From assembly GCA_003290165.1 (NCBI GenBank), contig QNQO01000200.1:124001-188000 (forward strand): 64,000 nt of DNA. Direction: 5' to 3'. The translations under genes and the position numbers were made by a program. Positions within the stretch are counted from its first letter, which is position 1. Each line of letters begins with the position of its first letter. This DNA is from Berberis thunbergii (lineage: Eukaryota > Streptophyta > Magnoliopsida > Ranunculales > Berberidaceae). The notes under the pieces are model-generated. The model was not told where the DNA came from and did not search any database. It was given only the letters and a program-made list of their open reading frames with translations. Of the stretch, positions 46,097-57,556 are shown in pieces.

Positions 46097-47760
46097 ATTT
46101 AGATTGCAATGTCACATTTTCTTTGTCATAATTCTCTCAAACTTTCTAAACTCATTATATCAATTGCTTTAAGTAGAAGCAAACTTTTCCTGATTTGTCA
46201 TAAGAAAGTATTGTGATTGAGAGCTAACCGTGTCTATAGTCAATCACTCAATTACAACTTTAGCTAAAAGGACTAAAAATGACCTCGATTCAAGGTCGGC
46301 CAGATAGGCCAAATTATTAGCAATTTCAGTGATATATGGAAAATTATTAGCAATCTCAGTGCTATTTGGCAATTTCATACAATAACCACTCCATTAGCAA
46401 TGATTTAATCATTACTGTGCAATGCGATTATAATGATCTCTCAAGATTACTATTCACAATCACCAAACCTTGTGGGAATGCATATGGAGTAATCCGTAGT
46501 TAACATGAACATATCTCAAAAGTCATCTAATGATATGCAAAGTCTTACTCTAATGACGGATTAGATGTTTAATTACATTAAAGTTGAGTGTAGACGCAAC
46601 GGTTAAGAAAAACCTTCCTTCTTGGAGAAGACCACAATAATAAAGGCATGCTTGATCATACAAGTAATACAAATAAATAAATAAATAAATATCGGAATTT
46701 AGAAAGGGAGGTGTGGAAACTAACTCATGGAGTCCATATGCAAAACTAAGTTCGTATTTTTTTTTTTAGCGTGATAAGAGACTCACGAGGTATCGTCAAG
46801 TAGGTGGTGCCATAGATTGTCCAGTACTAAATACCCATCACAGTATCAACCATTGGTTGTCCTACCACCAAATAAATAGTTGGCAACATTTCTACCAAAC
46901 TTGATTATTGGACGATCCAAAACTAACTTATTTTTATTTATGAGAAAATATATAAATAGATAGATAAATAAAGAGTAAAGACACACACTTACTTGACAAA
47001 CAAATTTTAACTTCAAACACAATGTTGAATCCAATGTTTGAAGTGATACATGATCGTGCCCTCTGAACAATACTTAAAATTCACAATCAAAATCATAGCA
47101 ATTGACACACATCAATCCATATTAGCAGTACAGCTTGAAGCTAGCTCTCGAAACCTACATTGAAAATAGAAACTTCATATGTGCTTAATATCTTGACATA
47201 GACCAGTGATCCTATATCACACAAAATATCAAAGATTTTCTTTCATTGAGAAAGAGTTAAAAATGGAAATACGGAAACCAAGGGACTTTTTGTCAAGAAC
47301 AAGAGCTATCTATAGCTTTTTCTCATCTTGTGAGGTCAAAAACCAAACCGTATGTGTTGCTTTCAGATGCTTGGGAAATGCTTAAAACATACAGATGGTT
47401 CAGAATCAGACTTCAGACTCAAAATGGACAAAACATGCATGAAGTGGTGTGGCTCAAATGAAGTTGATGTGTCCACTGGAATAATCAGGGTGCATGAAAT
47501 TCTGGCACTGCTTGCTTGAGTTGAAATGAATGGGACCCAAAATTTCACTGAATTTCAAAACTCACTCTCTGATTTTGACATCAGATCTGCTTATCTAAGA
47601 AAGTCAAGCTTGATTCATAGCTTCCTTTTTGTGATAATTAACAGTTGATAACTTTTGTATAAAATGAGTGACCAAAGGAGAAACAACTCATGTTTATTCT
47701 TATGGAGCGCTAGCTGTTCCATAGATCTGAAATGGTGTCGGCACCATTAAACAAGATTAC
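46097..47760. repeat. MAPKKK downstream-flank block D3
   Basis: Collinear with 16737-18990 and 53390-54900. It lies directly 3' of the intact MAPKKK, so it is the reference for the other copies. It contains GGTATCGTCAAGTAGGTGGT (46792) and CACCATTAAACAAG (47743). No gene inside. Confidence 0.75.
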
Positions 47761-48399
47761 ATTAGGAAATAAAATTCATTTGATCTCGGATCTTTCGTTA
47801 AGCTATAATTTTATGTAAATTTTGTCAAAACATCCTGACCTAAGAACAAGAATCATATAATTTAGGGCATCCACAACAGTGGTTTCCTTGGTTACACAGT
47901 CTTGCCTCAGCTTTGGGTTTCAATGTGATTGAAATTCCCATATATGTCGTTTAAGGCTCTCTATGTTGTAAATACGAGGGGAATTTTTCCTTGCTTTAGG
48001 GTTCTAGCTATTCATGATTTCGATATGTGATCGAAATTTTTTGGTTATTAGGCTTGTGGCAAAAAATTCTCATATATTCCTAAGACCTTTCAATGTTTCC
48101 AGCATGATATATGGTTTGTAATTTCGCCTTTTAGACATTCATAACATGTTGGGAATTACTTCTTTACCTCATAATTTTTTTGTTGTTTCCAACTAATTGG
48201 GAATTTTCGATTTGCTCCACATGACAAAAACTCGTGTTTTCACTTCAAATTTTACCTACATTTCCATTGTCATCTTTTATGCTTCAAGTCTTAAATCAAA
48301 CTAAATGTACCATGCTTATAAAAAATAATTGAATCTCTGACAAATTGAAAAAATAAACTAAAAAATCTATCTGAGATTAAATCAAGGCCGTTGGATTGA
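47761..48399. other. 3' flank of the MAPKKK
   Basis: No coding sequence. 'TTTAGGGCATCCACAACAGTGG' (split: TTTAGGGCATCC then ACAACAGTGG, near 47862) resembles the start of a dispersed MITE, but its other end is not seen. Confidence 0.5.
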
Positions 48400-49458
48400 T
48401 CATCTTCTCTCATTCTTGTCCAAAACAGAGGACTCTATTCTTCCTTCTCTCACCATGATCCAACTATTTGTACAACAGTCCCAATTGGGCTGATTTTTCG
48501 TAGCTAATCGCAAAATCTGATCATCATCCGAATCAGAACATGAACTTGAAGAACCCCATTGATTGAAATCTGAAGCCATGGACGAAGAACTCCAATCAGG
48601 GAATTCAAAAGCACTTCTTGGAGATGGAGATAGTACTCCACAATCAGGCAATGGAACAGTGACATCTGCGACGAACGGATGATTCAAGAGCATCTCAGCT
48701 GTCCATCTCTTCTTAGGATCTCTAACAAGGCAATTCTGCAAGAAATCTTTCCCTTCTTGAGACATATTTTTCGGAATTTCCGGTAATTCTTCATTGAATC
48801 CAATCCGAAACAACAGAGCACTCACATCAGTACCAGTTTTGCATCTCCAAGCAGGTTTTCCACTGATCATCTCCGCAACAACGCAACCCAAAGCCCAGAT
48901 ATCCATCGGAGGCTCTTGTTCATTTCTCGAAATCGACTCAGGAGACATGTACAGAGGAGTCCCTCTAATTGAACTCTTGTTCTTCTCTTCTCCCACTTTC
49001 TTTGCCAACCCAAAATCTCCAATTTTAACCTGATTTCCATCACACACCAATAAGTTCTGTAATTTAACATCACAATGAACAAACCCCTTATCATGGATCC
49101 TTCTCAAACCCTTGAGAACAGATCTTGTATAGATTTTAACCTCAGATTCCGCAATTGAACCTCCAGACTTCTTCACCAACTCCGCCAAATTACCTCTCGA
49201 AGCGAACTCAAGAAGAACGTTGTAATACCTCTCACCTCCTTCAAGAGTGTGACTTTCACCTAAACATTCAAGAATTTCAGGACAATCTGCAAACTGGGTG
49301 AGTATCTGCTTCTCCTGTTGAAGCAAGTCTGACTGAGAACTTGAAGAGGATTTCACAGCCATCAATGGAGGCCATTGACGGAAACCTCTTTTTGGGGTTG
49401 CTAAATAGACTGAACTGAAACTCCCCACACCGATCTTTTTCCCTCTGACCCACTCCAT
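48400..49458 (-). CDS. MAPKK kinase, MAPKKK15-21 type
   Basis: A Ser/Thr kinase that would phosphorylate a MAPKK; relatives in Arabidopsis (MAPKKK17/18) act in abscisic acid signalling through MKK3. The 352-residue protein starts at the domain: Gly loop GKKIGVGSFSSVY (residues 6-18), Lys36 in MAVK, catalytic loop HCDVKLQNLL (128-137, Asp130), DFG at 148-150, activation segment ending GTPLYMSPE (166-174), and the substrate-binding IWALGCVVAEM block. The kinase domain ends near residue 265; the tail is Ser/Asp-rich and low in complexity. No introns, as usual for this clade. All catalytic residues are present. The start Met lies two residues before the first conserved position, the family's usual arrangement. 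A C-terminal relic of a paralogue lies at 36788-37165. The exact orthologue number is not fixed by sequence. Confidence 0.95.
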   Translation of the reverse strand: MEWVRGKKIGVGSFSSVYLATPKRGFRQWPPLMAVKSSSSSQSDLLQQEKQILTQFADCPEILECLGESHTLEGGERYYNVLLEFASRGNLAELVKKSGGSIAESEVKIYTRSVLKGLRRIHDKGFVHCDVKLQNLLVCDGNQVKIGDFGLAKKVGEEKNKSSIRGTPLYMSPESISRNEQEPPMDIWALGCVVAEMISGKPAWRCKTGTDVSALLFRIGFNEELPEIPKNMSQEGKDFLQNCLVRDPKKRWTAEMLLNHPFVADVTVPLPDCGVLSPSPRSAFEFPDWSSSSMASDFNQWGSSSSCSDSDDDQILRLATKNQPNWDCCTNSWIMVREGRIESSVLDKNERR

Positions 49459-49577
49459 GAGCTCAATCGATCGATCAATTGAGCTCTCTGTTTGCTCTGT
49501 TCTTCAATTTGCTTGGCAGAGAAGAAAGAAGAGAGAACAGAGCACTTGAGTTGAGTTGAGAAGTGTTGTGTTTGAAA

Positions 49578-49588
49578 GCTTATAAAGT
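49578..49588 (-). promoter_or_regulatory. TATA-like box of the MAPKKK
   Basis: On the minus strand TTTATAAGC lies about 120 nt upstream of the start codon, a suitable distance for a TATA box with an ~90-nt leader. The leader is purine/pyrimidine-biased (GAGAGAACAGAG). Confidence 0.5.
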
Positions 49589-49605
49589 AAACAGATGATT
49601 TAAAG

Positions 49606-49611
49606 CACGTG
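49606..49611. promoter_or_regulatory. G-box / ABRE core upstream of the MAPKKK
   Basis: GCACGTGC, a G-box with ACGT core, sits about 150 nt upstream of the start codon and just upstream of the TATA-like box. bZIP factors of the ABF group bind such sites in abscisic acid response, which fits the known inducibility of related MAPKKKs. A further CACGCG word is at 49637. Confidence 0.5.
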
Positions 49612-49612
49612 C

Positions 49613-50309
49613 ATAAATGGAGGATATTTCTCACCACGCGACACGCCGATGTTCCTTGATGGTAAGTTTTCAAAATACCATCTTTACCCTTTATGAATTA
49701 GGAAAGTTTCTATAATTTGTATTAGCTCTTGTATTAGTGTTGTTAAGTAAGCAACACCTAAAAGGCTTAAATGATAGAGTTGGCCTGACCTTTTTGGTTC
49801 AAATGTATTTTTCTTGCTTCCTCAGAAATAATATGAAGGATTTAGAGGTGACATATACCATGATTCAAGAACATATAGAGTTGGCATTGTTGTCCAAAGC
49901 TCTACAAAATTTGTCTCCAATTAATCTTTAATCTGAGTGAGCTAATTGCAAAGTTCCGCGAGGTAAACCTGAGGTGCATATGAACATTTGATGATTCAAG
50001 AAGTGCCCGATGACCTAAGTAGAAGGCAGAAACCTTGCTCAATTTTATTTTCAAAACTATCTCTATGATATGAAATAAGGAAGATTTTAATCCAAGTTCC
50101 ATCTAATTAGATTACCAACCAAGAAACTACTCTACAACATGCATGCACATAATTACTATATAAATCCACACCAAACATGGAAGTGAGTTGATACCTAATC
50201 AACCGTAAAAGGGACAGAAAAAACACCTTCAAAAGGTTTGAAGAAAACCCAAAAACAATAAATAACACATGCGCACTTTTTTCCCTTCTCTAAAATTTTC
50301 AACTACATT
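49613..50309. other. MAPKKK upstream region
   Basis: No gene. The part at 50055-50210 has a decayed duplicate at 4990-5150. The short frames here match nothing. Confidence 0.55.
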
Positions 50310-50990
50310 CAAGCAAACGTTAGTTCACTTGATGGTAAAATAATATTATCTAGACCCATGGCCAAGTCCTAACATGGATCCACATGCACCCGTGGCCACA
50401 CGATGGTCTCGAGATACAAGTTTGAACCTTTGATGACCTCCAGTGAAGGCTTAGATTGACTTCAAAGGAAGGCTAGCTTTCAACAAAAGTTGGCTTATGG
50501 ACTTTCATGTTTTGTACATATATGTACATGTAACATTCAATGAATTGCAATAGGGACAGTTTATCTTATCTATATAAGAGTAAAACATGCTTTATAAAAG
50601 TTTGGTGAGCTATTTACCCAACCAGTGGGAGGTGATGACCATGTGCTCTGTAATTTTATATAATTATTATGAGGAGATCTTGTATAATATGATACTTATT
50701 TTAGGCAGAAGATTTGGATTATTTCATGGAGGATTTGATGTCCACTTTTTGGCACAGAGTATTGTATTTGCAAGGATATGATGCGTCGATAAGGTCGATC
50801 AGAGTCCTTCTAGGCGGCGAGGAAACGGGTGAGGGAGGGGGTTTGACCATCCATCCCCTCGAGAGTCACACGGATGCGCATTGTGAGGGAGATGGAGGGT
50901 CAAACCACTCTCCCTCGCCGGTTTCCTCACCATTTGTAATCACTGGGTCAAGAATGATTCAGATTCTCCATGATCAATTTAATGGTTGAC
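50310..50990. repeat. MAPKKK upstream-flank block U3
   Basis: Matches U1 and U2 (ACATTCAAGCAAACGTTAGT, AGTGAAGGCTTAGATTGACT, AACATGCTTTATAAAAGTTT). Hairpin MITE copy 7 is inserted near its distal end. The other two copies let one bound the insertion. Confidence 0.75.
50800..50944. mobile_element. hairpin MITE, copy 7
   Basis: Arms GCGAGGAAACGGGTGAGGG and CCCTCGCCGGTTTCCTCAC face each other around CCATCCCCTCGAGAGTCACA... The empty site in block U1 (GGATATGCATGATTCAGATT, 11646) shows the insertion lies between about 50775 and 50951. No exact 9-bp target duplication was found; the left flank seems rearranged. Confidence 0.78.
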
Positions 50991-52218
50991 TATGAGCATG
51001 ATCAATTTTTGTATTTGCAAATTCTCCATATTGTTAGGGATATAGAAAGTGGCTATTTCATAAATCTAGCAATTATTTGGCACCACAACTTACATTCATC
51101 CACATTTTTTATCTAACTTTTTCATTTTCACACTATGCGCTTTTTGTTCAACATCACTGTTTTTTTCCACACTATCTATAAAAGGAAAAACTTAAATCTT
51201 TCTTCCCTTCCAATTTTTTCTCTTCTCACCATCACCTTTCCTCTTCCAACATTTTTTTTCTGCATCTTCATCTTTTCTCTTCCCTTCCCATTCGGGGGCA
51301 TTCCAAAGCACCACTCGCATATCCTCTTCATTCTCTCAAATCAAAATTGCAAATGAAATCGAAGAAGCATAAGATCTGAAGCCTTTACAAGATCTCCATC
51401 TCGATTCCATCGCCGCCCCTCTTCTTCTTTTCATTTCCTTCGCAATTTGTTTTTTTTCACCCTCGCGGCCTTTATGAAAACCTTGGTTTTGGGCCTACTC
51501 ATTTTAGCGAAATAGTAGTGGTTGGTAGTTGCAATATTGATTAGCAATGAATATTTTTCTTGCTAAGAAATGTTCTTTTAAAATTGATTTTTTCCTTGTT
51601 AAAATATCACATTGCCACATCATCTATTTATAATGACAAACTATTATTTTGTTTGCAGCATCAATACTATTGCCAATACATTTTTCTTTATAATCATCAT
51701 TCTTTTTTTAATAATTCTTATGAGCCAGGCCCCTAGCGTCAAATCGGTGTTAGGGGAGTCTCAAGATTCTCCATCATCATATTTTTTTTATATGTTCTTC
51801 TTCTTGTGTTCTTCATCTGTTGTTGTTCTTTTTCTTATGTTCTTCATTTATTGTCTTTATCTTCATAACGTTCTTGAAGCTTCCTTGGCGTCGATCTGGC
51901 GCTAGAAGCCTGACTCTTAAGAATTGTTCTTTTGTTTTAATAACTTTTTTTTTTGAAAATGAAAATTAGTTTTACCAGCCAAAAAATTTCCTTGTTAAAG
52001 AATAACATAGCCAAACATGATATTAGTGTTTCATAATTTATAATTATTCATACAAAATGGTGTAAAATATACATTGAAAAAGGTGTAAAAAGCTTTGATC
52101 TCTTGATCTACTTTGTTTCTGGAAAAAAAAAAGTCATAACTAATGACCATGAAAAATTATTTGGTCTAATAATCTATAAGTTTTTATTTGATAACACATT
52201 TATCCAATGAAAATGTTA
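50991..52218. other. intergenic with fragments of DNA elements
   Basis: No gene. A reverse CACTA-type end (TTTTAGCGAAATAGTAGTG, about 51501-51520) is visible; its partner is not. An imperfect inverted repeat at 51727-51747 and 51888-51911 (CCCCTAGCGTCAAATCG / GATCTGGCGCTAG) frames a T-rich stretch. The 97-residue frame at 51612-51905 is a hydrophobic low-complexity read of this AT-rich DNA and is not supported. Confidence 0.5.
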
Positions 52219-52373
52219 GGAAATCATGTTTTGCAATCAGATTTTGTAACCATCATGATGTGGCATGATCTTGAAAAAATGATGAAATCTCTATAGTATT
52301 TATGTGTATCTCGAGGTTGTAAAAAACATCCTTTAACAATGTCACATCATCCTGGTTGCAAAACCTGATTCCC
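52219..52373. mobile_element. MITE with GGAATCATGTTTTGCAA-type ends
   Basis: Inverted ends GGAAATCATGTTTTGCAATC and GGTTGCAAAACCTGATTCCC. Relatives lie at 11698-11835 (GGGAATCAGATTTTTGCAAT) and 54902-55185, where hairpin MITE copy 10 is inserted. The likely 3-bp duplication (TTA / CTA) is not exact. Confidence 0.6.
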
Positions 52374-52411
52374 TAGCCTCGCTTTTTATCCAAACAACTC
52401 AAACAGTAAAC

Positions 52412-52740
52412 ACTACAACAAATTTTACTACATGTTAGAGGTTCGTTCCTTGCTGAGGTCGGTTAGAGTTTAAACCCCATCATCAAGTGAGGAATACTAT
52501 ATGAGATGTCATTATCATCAACCACGAAATTCCTTGAAATATATGTGTCTTTAGCGAGGAAATGATGAATTCCTTGGTAAAACTTTCTCCATGAGGATAA
52601 TCCAACAAACCTGGTAAGGGATTTTTTCGTTGGTAAATATTTGTTCCAATGATATACTTACATGTTTCAAGGAAAACTTTTCTTGAAAAAGACCTTAGTT
52701 CTTGTAATTCCCATCCTCAATAATCTAGGGTTTTCAGTTC
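52412..52740. mobile_element. truncated CACTA 5' end
   Basis: CACTACAACAAATTTTACTA at 52412 is a CACTA-type terminus, followed by TTAGCGAGGAAAT and TTGGTAAATATT words. No second end or transposase is visible. Confidence 0.4.
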
Positions 52741-52839
52741 TATTGAATGAGCACAATGTGAATGAGAAAAGAGAATGGTTGGGGTTTAAATTAAATAAGT
52801 AGTATTTGATTGCATTGGAGGTTAATTTTGGTTCCCTAA

Positions 52840-52905
52840 GAGCGAGGCTCGTGTGAGGGCAGGACCAACACCGCCCTCGCGCGGGCCTCGCTCCCTAGCA
52901 AGTCT
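52840..52905. mobile_element. hairpin MITE, copy 8 (short)
   Basis: A compact palindrome of about 65 bp: CCTAAGAGCGAGGCTCGTG... and ...CCTCGCTCCCTAG, with GTGAGGGC against GCCCTCGC. The ends (CTAAGAGCGAGG) match the family, but no target duplication was found. Confidence 0.5.
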
Positions 52906-53128
52906 CTTTGTGGTTTGTTGGTCAAGGGTTTCTAAACCGGGTGACTACTTTTGCATACTCAAATGTAGGCAAGTCAAATTTGCACATGCATTGTGAGTCA
53001 AGAGAGGGTGATTTGGGTATTATGAAAATTGAGGATGGCCACATGCAAGGGGCATGCTCCCATAAATGGTGAAAAAAATGGATGGCTGCCGTTAACTGTT
53101 AGTCTTTGAGGTTACCCCAATATTTGAA

Positions 53129-53317
53129 CAGGAATTCTAAATGTCGAGGAAACCAGCGAGGGCAGTGAGGTGGAGGGAGGGGAGCCATTCACCCTCTTCG
53201 GGATGTGCGCAAGAAAAGTCAATGTGCACATCCCGAAGAGGGTGAATGGCTCCCCTCCCTCCACCTCACTCCCCTCGCTGGTTTCCTCGCTCATTTCCTC
53301 GCCATGTAGCCTTTCTC
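53129..53317. mobile_element. hairpin MITE, copy 9
   Basis: A 189-bp element with a perfect 9-bp target duplication, ATATTTGAA (53120-53128 and 53318-53326). It starts CAGGAATTCTAAATGTCGAGG and ends GTAGCCTTTCTC, like copy 1 (GTAGCCTCTCTC). The inner stem of about 70 bp is almost perfect. The right arm has a 12-nt CGAGGAAATGAG block that the left arm lacks. Confidence 0.93.
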
Positions 53318-53389
53318 ATATTTGAAACACTTGAGAGTACCTTGAGTTTCGCATCATGAAGTGGAGAGTACCTCTAAATATCCCTAAAA

Positions 53390-54916
53390 TTTGCTACATT
53401 TGTGTCATAATTATGTCAAACTTTCTAAAGACATTATGAAGATCATAATAATGACAAACATTTTGTTGGTTGCTTCAAGTGATTAATAAACTTTTTCCTT
53501 ATTTCGACAAAAGAAAGTTTTGTGATTGAAATTTGAAATTGCTCAACTATGCACGTCATTTCACTCAATTACTCAAATGACTTTAGCTCAAAACTGTAAA
53601 AAGTACTTCAATTCAAGCTCTACATGATAGGCCAAATTACTAGCTCTTTCAATGCTAAATAGTGTTTTTTTAAAGCTAAGTACTAAATTACCATTAATTT
53701 AGTCACTACCAACCGATCTAACCTACCATGAACTTAGACCCTTCGTACATAAACACCAATCAATTCTACCAAACACAAACATTGATTTATAGCAAATTAT
53801 AGTTCTATCTCTAATAATTTTTAAATTAAGTCCAAACTTTATAGTTGAGTGCAGAGAAAATAGTTAAAAACATCGATAAAAGGTTTGCTTGGATCATACA
53901 TCTAGTGTTTAACAAATGGTCACATTTTTTTAACGAATGGTCTCGTTTACACACTATGATTTGCAACACAACATGGAAAGGGAGGTGTGGAAACAAATTC
54001 GTGGTATCGTAAAGTAGGTGGTGCTATGGATTTGTCCAGTACAAAGCAACCATCACATTATGAACCCTACCACAAATAAAATGGTTCGCAACATTTCTCT
54101 ACTAAACTTGATTAAACGATCTAAAACCATCTTATTTTGTAATTATTTAGTTTTCCATTGGCCCTTTCTGTCTATACTTTGTGGAAGAAACAAACGGAGT
54201 GGCAACATCATCAAGCTAGCAAGATGGATATGTATCCATGAATATTGTAAATCAGAGTTGTTTTCATGATAGAGCCCGCGAAACATTCCCCGTACGATCA
54301 ACCATCGAAATCAAAGCAATTCACAAACATCAATCCAAACTAGTGTATTGTAACTTAAACTTAGAGCTCTAAATCGATGCAATCCCTTTCGAAATAGAAA
54401 CTCCATCCGTGCTCAATCACCATCAATAGACCAGTGATCCTATCACACATGTATCACAGACAGACTATTTTCATTGAAAGAGTTGAAGAGAAATATCGAA
54501 ACCAACTGGCTTTTTTGTCGAGAAGAAGAGCTAGTTTTTTCTAATGTTGTGAGGTCATGATTCATGATTCAGATATCTTAAAGCTCAAACCAAACCGTGT
54601 GTGTTGCTTTCATATCTTATTGGAGATGCACAACAGTGCTTAAACACACGGTTCAGACTTCAAGCGACCCAAAATATGCAAAACAATTGGCTGAAGCTGA
54701 ATGCTTAAATCGACAACATGGCATAAATGGTGGCTCAAATGAAATTGGTGGGTCCAAATTTCATTAAAAGTATACATGAATTTTAGCGCAGCTTGATTGA
54801 TTGAGTGAGTGAGTGAGTGAGTGAGTGGGACCCCATTTCACCGAATTTGACAACTAGTATGTCTGAATTTAACATGAGACCTGATAATTAAGAAGAGAAA
54901 TGTTTGGAAATCATGT
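53390..54916. repeat. MAPKKK downstream-flank block D4
   Basis: Collinear with D2 and D3 (GGTATCGTAAAGTAGGTGGT, CCCAAAATATGCAAAACA). It continues, after the inserted elements, at 55265-55350 and 57751-57800 (CACCATTAAACAAATTTTG... matched as GTACCATTAAACAAA). No gene. Confidence 0.75.
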
Positions 54917-54925
54917 TTTGTAAAC

Positions 54926-55091
54926 GACCTTTGCTACATAGCGAGGGAAAGGGGGCGAGGGAGGGGTGGTAACCACCCATCCGCCTCGAGATAAGTGCAT
55001 CAAATTTTAGATGTACGATGACGCTCATCTCGAGGCGAATGGGTGGCTTTCACCCATCCCTCGCTCCCTCCCTCGACCCCTAGAATTTTCC
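54926..55091. mobile_element. hairpin MITE, copy 10
   Basis: A 166-bp element with a perfect 9-bp target duplication, TTTGTAAAC (54917-54925 and 55092-55100). Ends GACCTTTGCTACATAGCG and CCTAGAATTTTCC. Arms pair as GGGCGAGGGAGGG... / ...CCCTCGCTCCCTCCCTCG, and CCGCCTCGAGAT / ATCTCGAGGCG at the inner stem. It is inserted in a relative of the 52219 MITE. Confidence 0.93.
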
Positions 55092-55185
55092 TTTGTAAAC
55101 ATGTTTTAATGATGAAATTCCCAAAGATTTTATGTGTATCTCAAAATTGTAAAAAACTCCTCTAACGATGTGCATCATCATTTTT

Positions 55186-55268
55186 TATGTGTGTATTTCG
55201 AGGGGATGGGCGGTCTCATCTCTCCCTCCTTCGTTGATTTCCTCTCCCACTTCCTCGCCATTGAGAGC
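55186..55268. mobile_element. hairpin MITE, copy 11 (right half only)
   Basis: TTCGAGGGGATGGGCGG, TCTCTCCCTCCTTCGTTG and CACTTCCTCGCC match the right arms of the other copies. The left arm is missing, so this copy cannot fold. Confidence 0.7.
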
Positions 55269-55352
55269 TTTAGCTCAAAATGAGAGACGAATGACCAAAT
55301 GAGAAAGAGCTCATGGTTCATATTCTAATGATATAGTGTTAATGGAGATAGT

Positions 55353-55550
55353 TGTAAAGAATTATATTGAAATATAATTATGTTGTAATTATCAGTATCT
55401 CATTGATGAATACAAACTTATAAAGCTAACTCTGATCTAATCTCGTAGAGATAATAAACCTAATACTTTTATTCTATTATGACTTTCCTAACATATTCTG
55501 TAACACTTTTTATTTATTTAGTAACATAGGTAGACTTCTATTCTTTAACA
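55353..55550 (-). repeat. 3' LTR of the 55353-57750 element
   Basis: A 198-bp LTR pairing with 57557-57750. On the minus strand it starts TGTTAAAGAATAGAAGTC. Confidence 0.9.
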
Positions 55551-55609
55551 CTCCCCAACAAGCTGGACATGTAGACAAGACGAAATGTGCAGCTTGGAGG
55601 AAACTTTGA

Positions 55610-55885
55610 AGTCCTATTTGGTGATGAAATCATTACTATCGAGTGATTGTCGAATTCTGAAAATTTTGGATGATTCCTGTATGAAGAAATCTTGAGTCAA
55701 TTCGAGTCTTGGTATTGCTCATTTCGAGTCAACACATATTTTAGGTGATTCATGTATGAAGAAATCCTGACTCAATTCGAGTCTTAGTATTGTTCAATTC
55801 GAGTAGTGATTTTTGTATGAAGAAATCATGACTCAATTCGAGTCTTGGTATTGCTCAATTTGAGTCAACACATATTTTGGTAGTG
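55610..55885. repeat. ACTCAATTCGAGTC-type repeats next to the 3' LTR
   Basis: Three units of about 90 bp with TGTATGAAGAAATC, TGACTCAATTCGAGTCTTGG and TTGCTCAATT, in the same position relative to the 3' LTR as the GACTCGAGTC repeats at 2880-3205. Confidence 0.8.
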
Positions 55886-57556
55886 ACCAAAGATAGTGAG
55901 TGTGAATAGCGGAGTGAAAGAGATTCAAATTTCTTTCTTTTCCCTCCGTTTCTTCTTCTTCTTTGTTTCTTCCCTATTGTGCGATTGAACTTGTGACAAG
56001 GAGAGAGAGATGACGAGTGAAAGATCGTGTGGTCTACATCCGTTTGGGTATTGTTGTCGTGTGCGTCAGAGAGAGACTTTGTTGTTGTTATTTGTTGAGT
56101 TGAGTAAAACTCGGGGTGCAAATAGCCCAGAGCTTTATATCAATTTGAACAAATTCTTTCATTTTCTTCTTCTTCTTTTGGGACTTGGGCTTTGAGAGCT
56201 ATGGTCAGATCTCGACTCCATATGTTGTAATTAGTAGGAGTAAGCAACTATGAAACAAGAGCTACTTCAGGTATATGGTGAGATGGTGGTGTTTGAACCA
56301 CTGCTTGTATTGTCGCTATGTAGTGTATTGGTGGCTCTGACTGAACCTTAAGTGCTAATAGCCTGATCCTTTAAAATAAGTTTTTGTTTGTACCGAGTAA
56401 AGCTCGGGGTGCAAATAGCCCAGAGCTTTATACGGTTGATTTCTTCCCAAAGACGATGATGATGATCAATAGAGATTTCTTCCTTTATTGATCGACGATC
56501 TGATTGCATCTGGGAATTCTCTTTGTTGCATGTCGCTGATTGGATCTCTTTGCCAGTTGATTCATGAAGGTTGCTTGCATGAAGAAGAACAGAACGTGAA
56601 TACTCTGAATTGCAAGTTGTGTGCAATGTTTTTCTTCAGTTGATTGGCTTTCACTGCCTCCGATTATTGCGTGAAGAGGATCAACTTGGCTGCTGTTGAC
56701 TGCGACCTGTGATTGAGCTCGTCCTATTGCTTTGCATGAAGAGAAAACTCTCTCTCAGGTTGAGAATGTGGAAAATTCTCTTATTGTGTTGATGTGATTA
56801 TTCTCTTGGGTGGTTGCAATCTCCCTCTTGTTGTTGCGAGATTTGATTGTGAAGGAGGTTGTTTCTGGTTGATTTGTGAAGGTGAGAGCTTTGTGAGTTT
56901 TGATTGAGATCTCTCTTGCTCTGTGGCTACGAATCGACCCTCTTTTGATGTTATTTTGCTATTGCAAGTTGTGAATGTGAAGAGAAGGAATAAGAGTTAT
57001 AATTGAAGGAAGATAACCCTTTCTAACTGGTATGTTTGAGGAGAACAATTTCTCTCTCTCTAGCAAGAAGTTCTTGTTTCTTCTCTTGTGGTGGTTGCTG
57101 GGTGGAGAAGAGGATTGTTGTGTGAAGGAGGTGAATCAATTTATTGGTTGTTGCGTAAAGAGTTGCTCCTTCTTGGGTTTGTGAAATTAGAAAAAGGTAG
57201 GTTGCGAATGAAAAGAGAATAAGATATATGTTCTACAACAATTGAGTTATCTGATTGCGCAAGTCTTCAATTTAGGCCCATTGGTCCTTGGGCTTGTTAT
57301 GGTCCCATGGTAGCGGTGATGTTGATTGGTGATAATAAGTTTGTTTGCGAAAGCGGTGGCGAACGAGGTTATGGCTCGCTATGTGGTCTCTTATGATGTT
57401 GTTGAATTGATTAAGGTAGGCTATTACTACTGTCTTCCCTTCTCCGCCTCTTGTGTCTCCGCCTCTTGTGTCTAGGTAGTTGTCGGAGGCGATGAAGAGT
57501 TTGATTCCCCAAATTTTTAGGTCAGCTAAAAAGCTAATAACCTTGCTCTGATACCA

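Noticed and set aside
48794..49094. Alternative frames inside the MAPKKK
   Set aside because: Shadows of the conserved kinase coding sequence in other frames.
51612..51905. 97-residue hydrophobic frame as a membrane protein gene
   Set aside because: Phe/Ile/Leu-rich read of T-rich DNA with no family features or promoter context.
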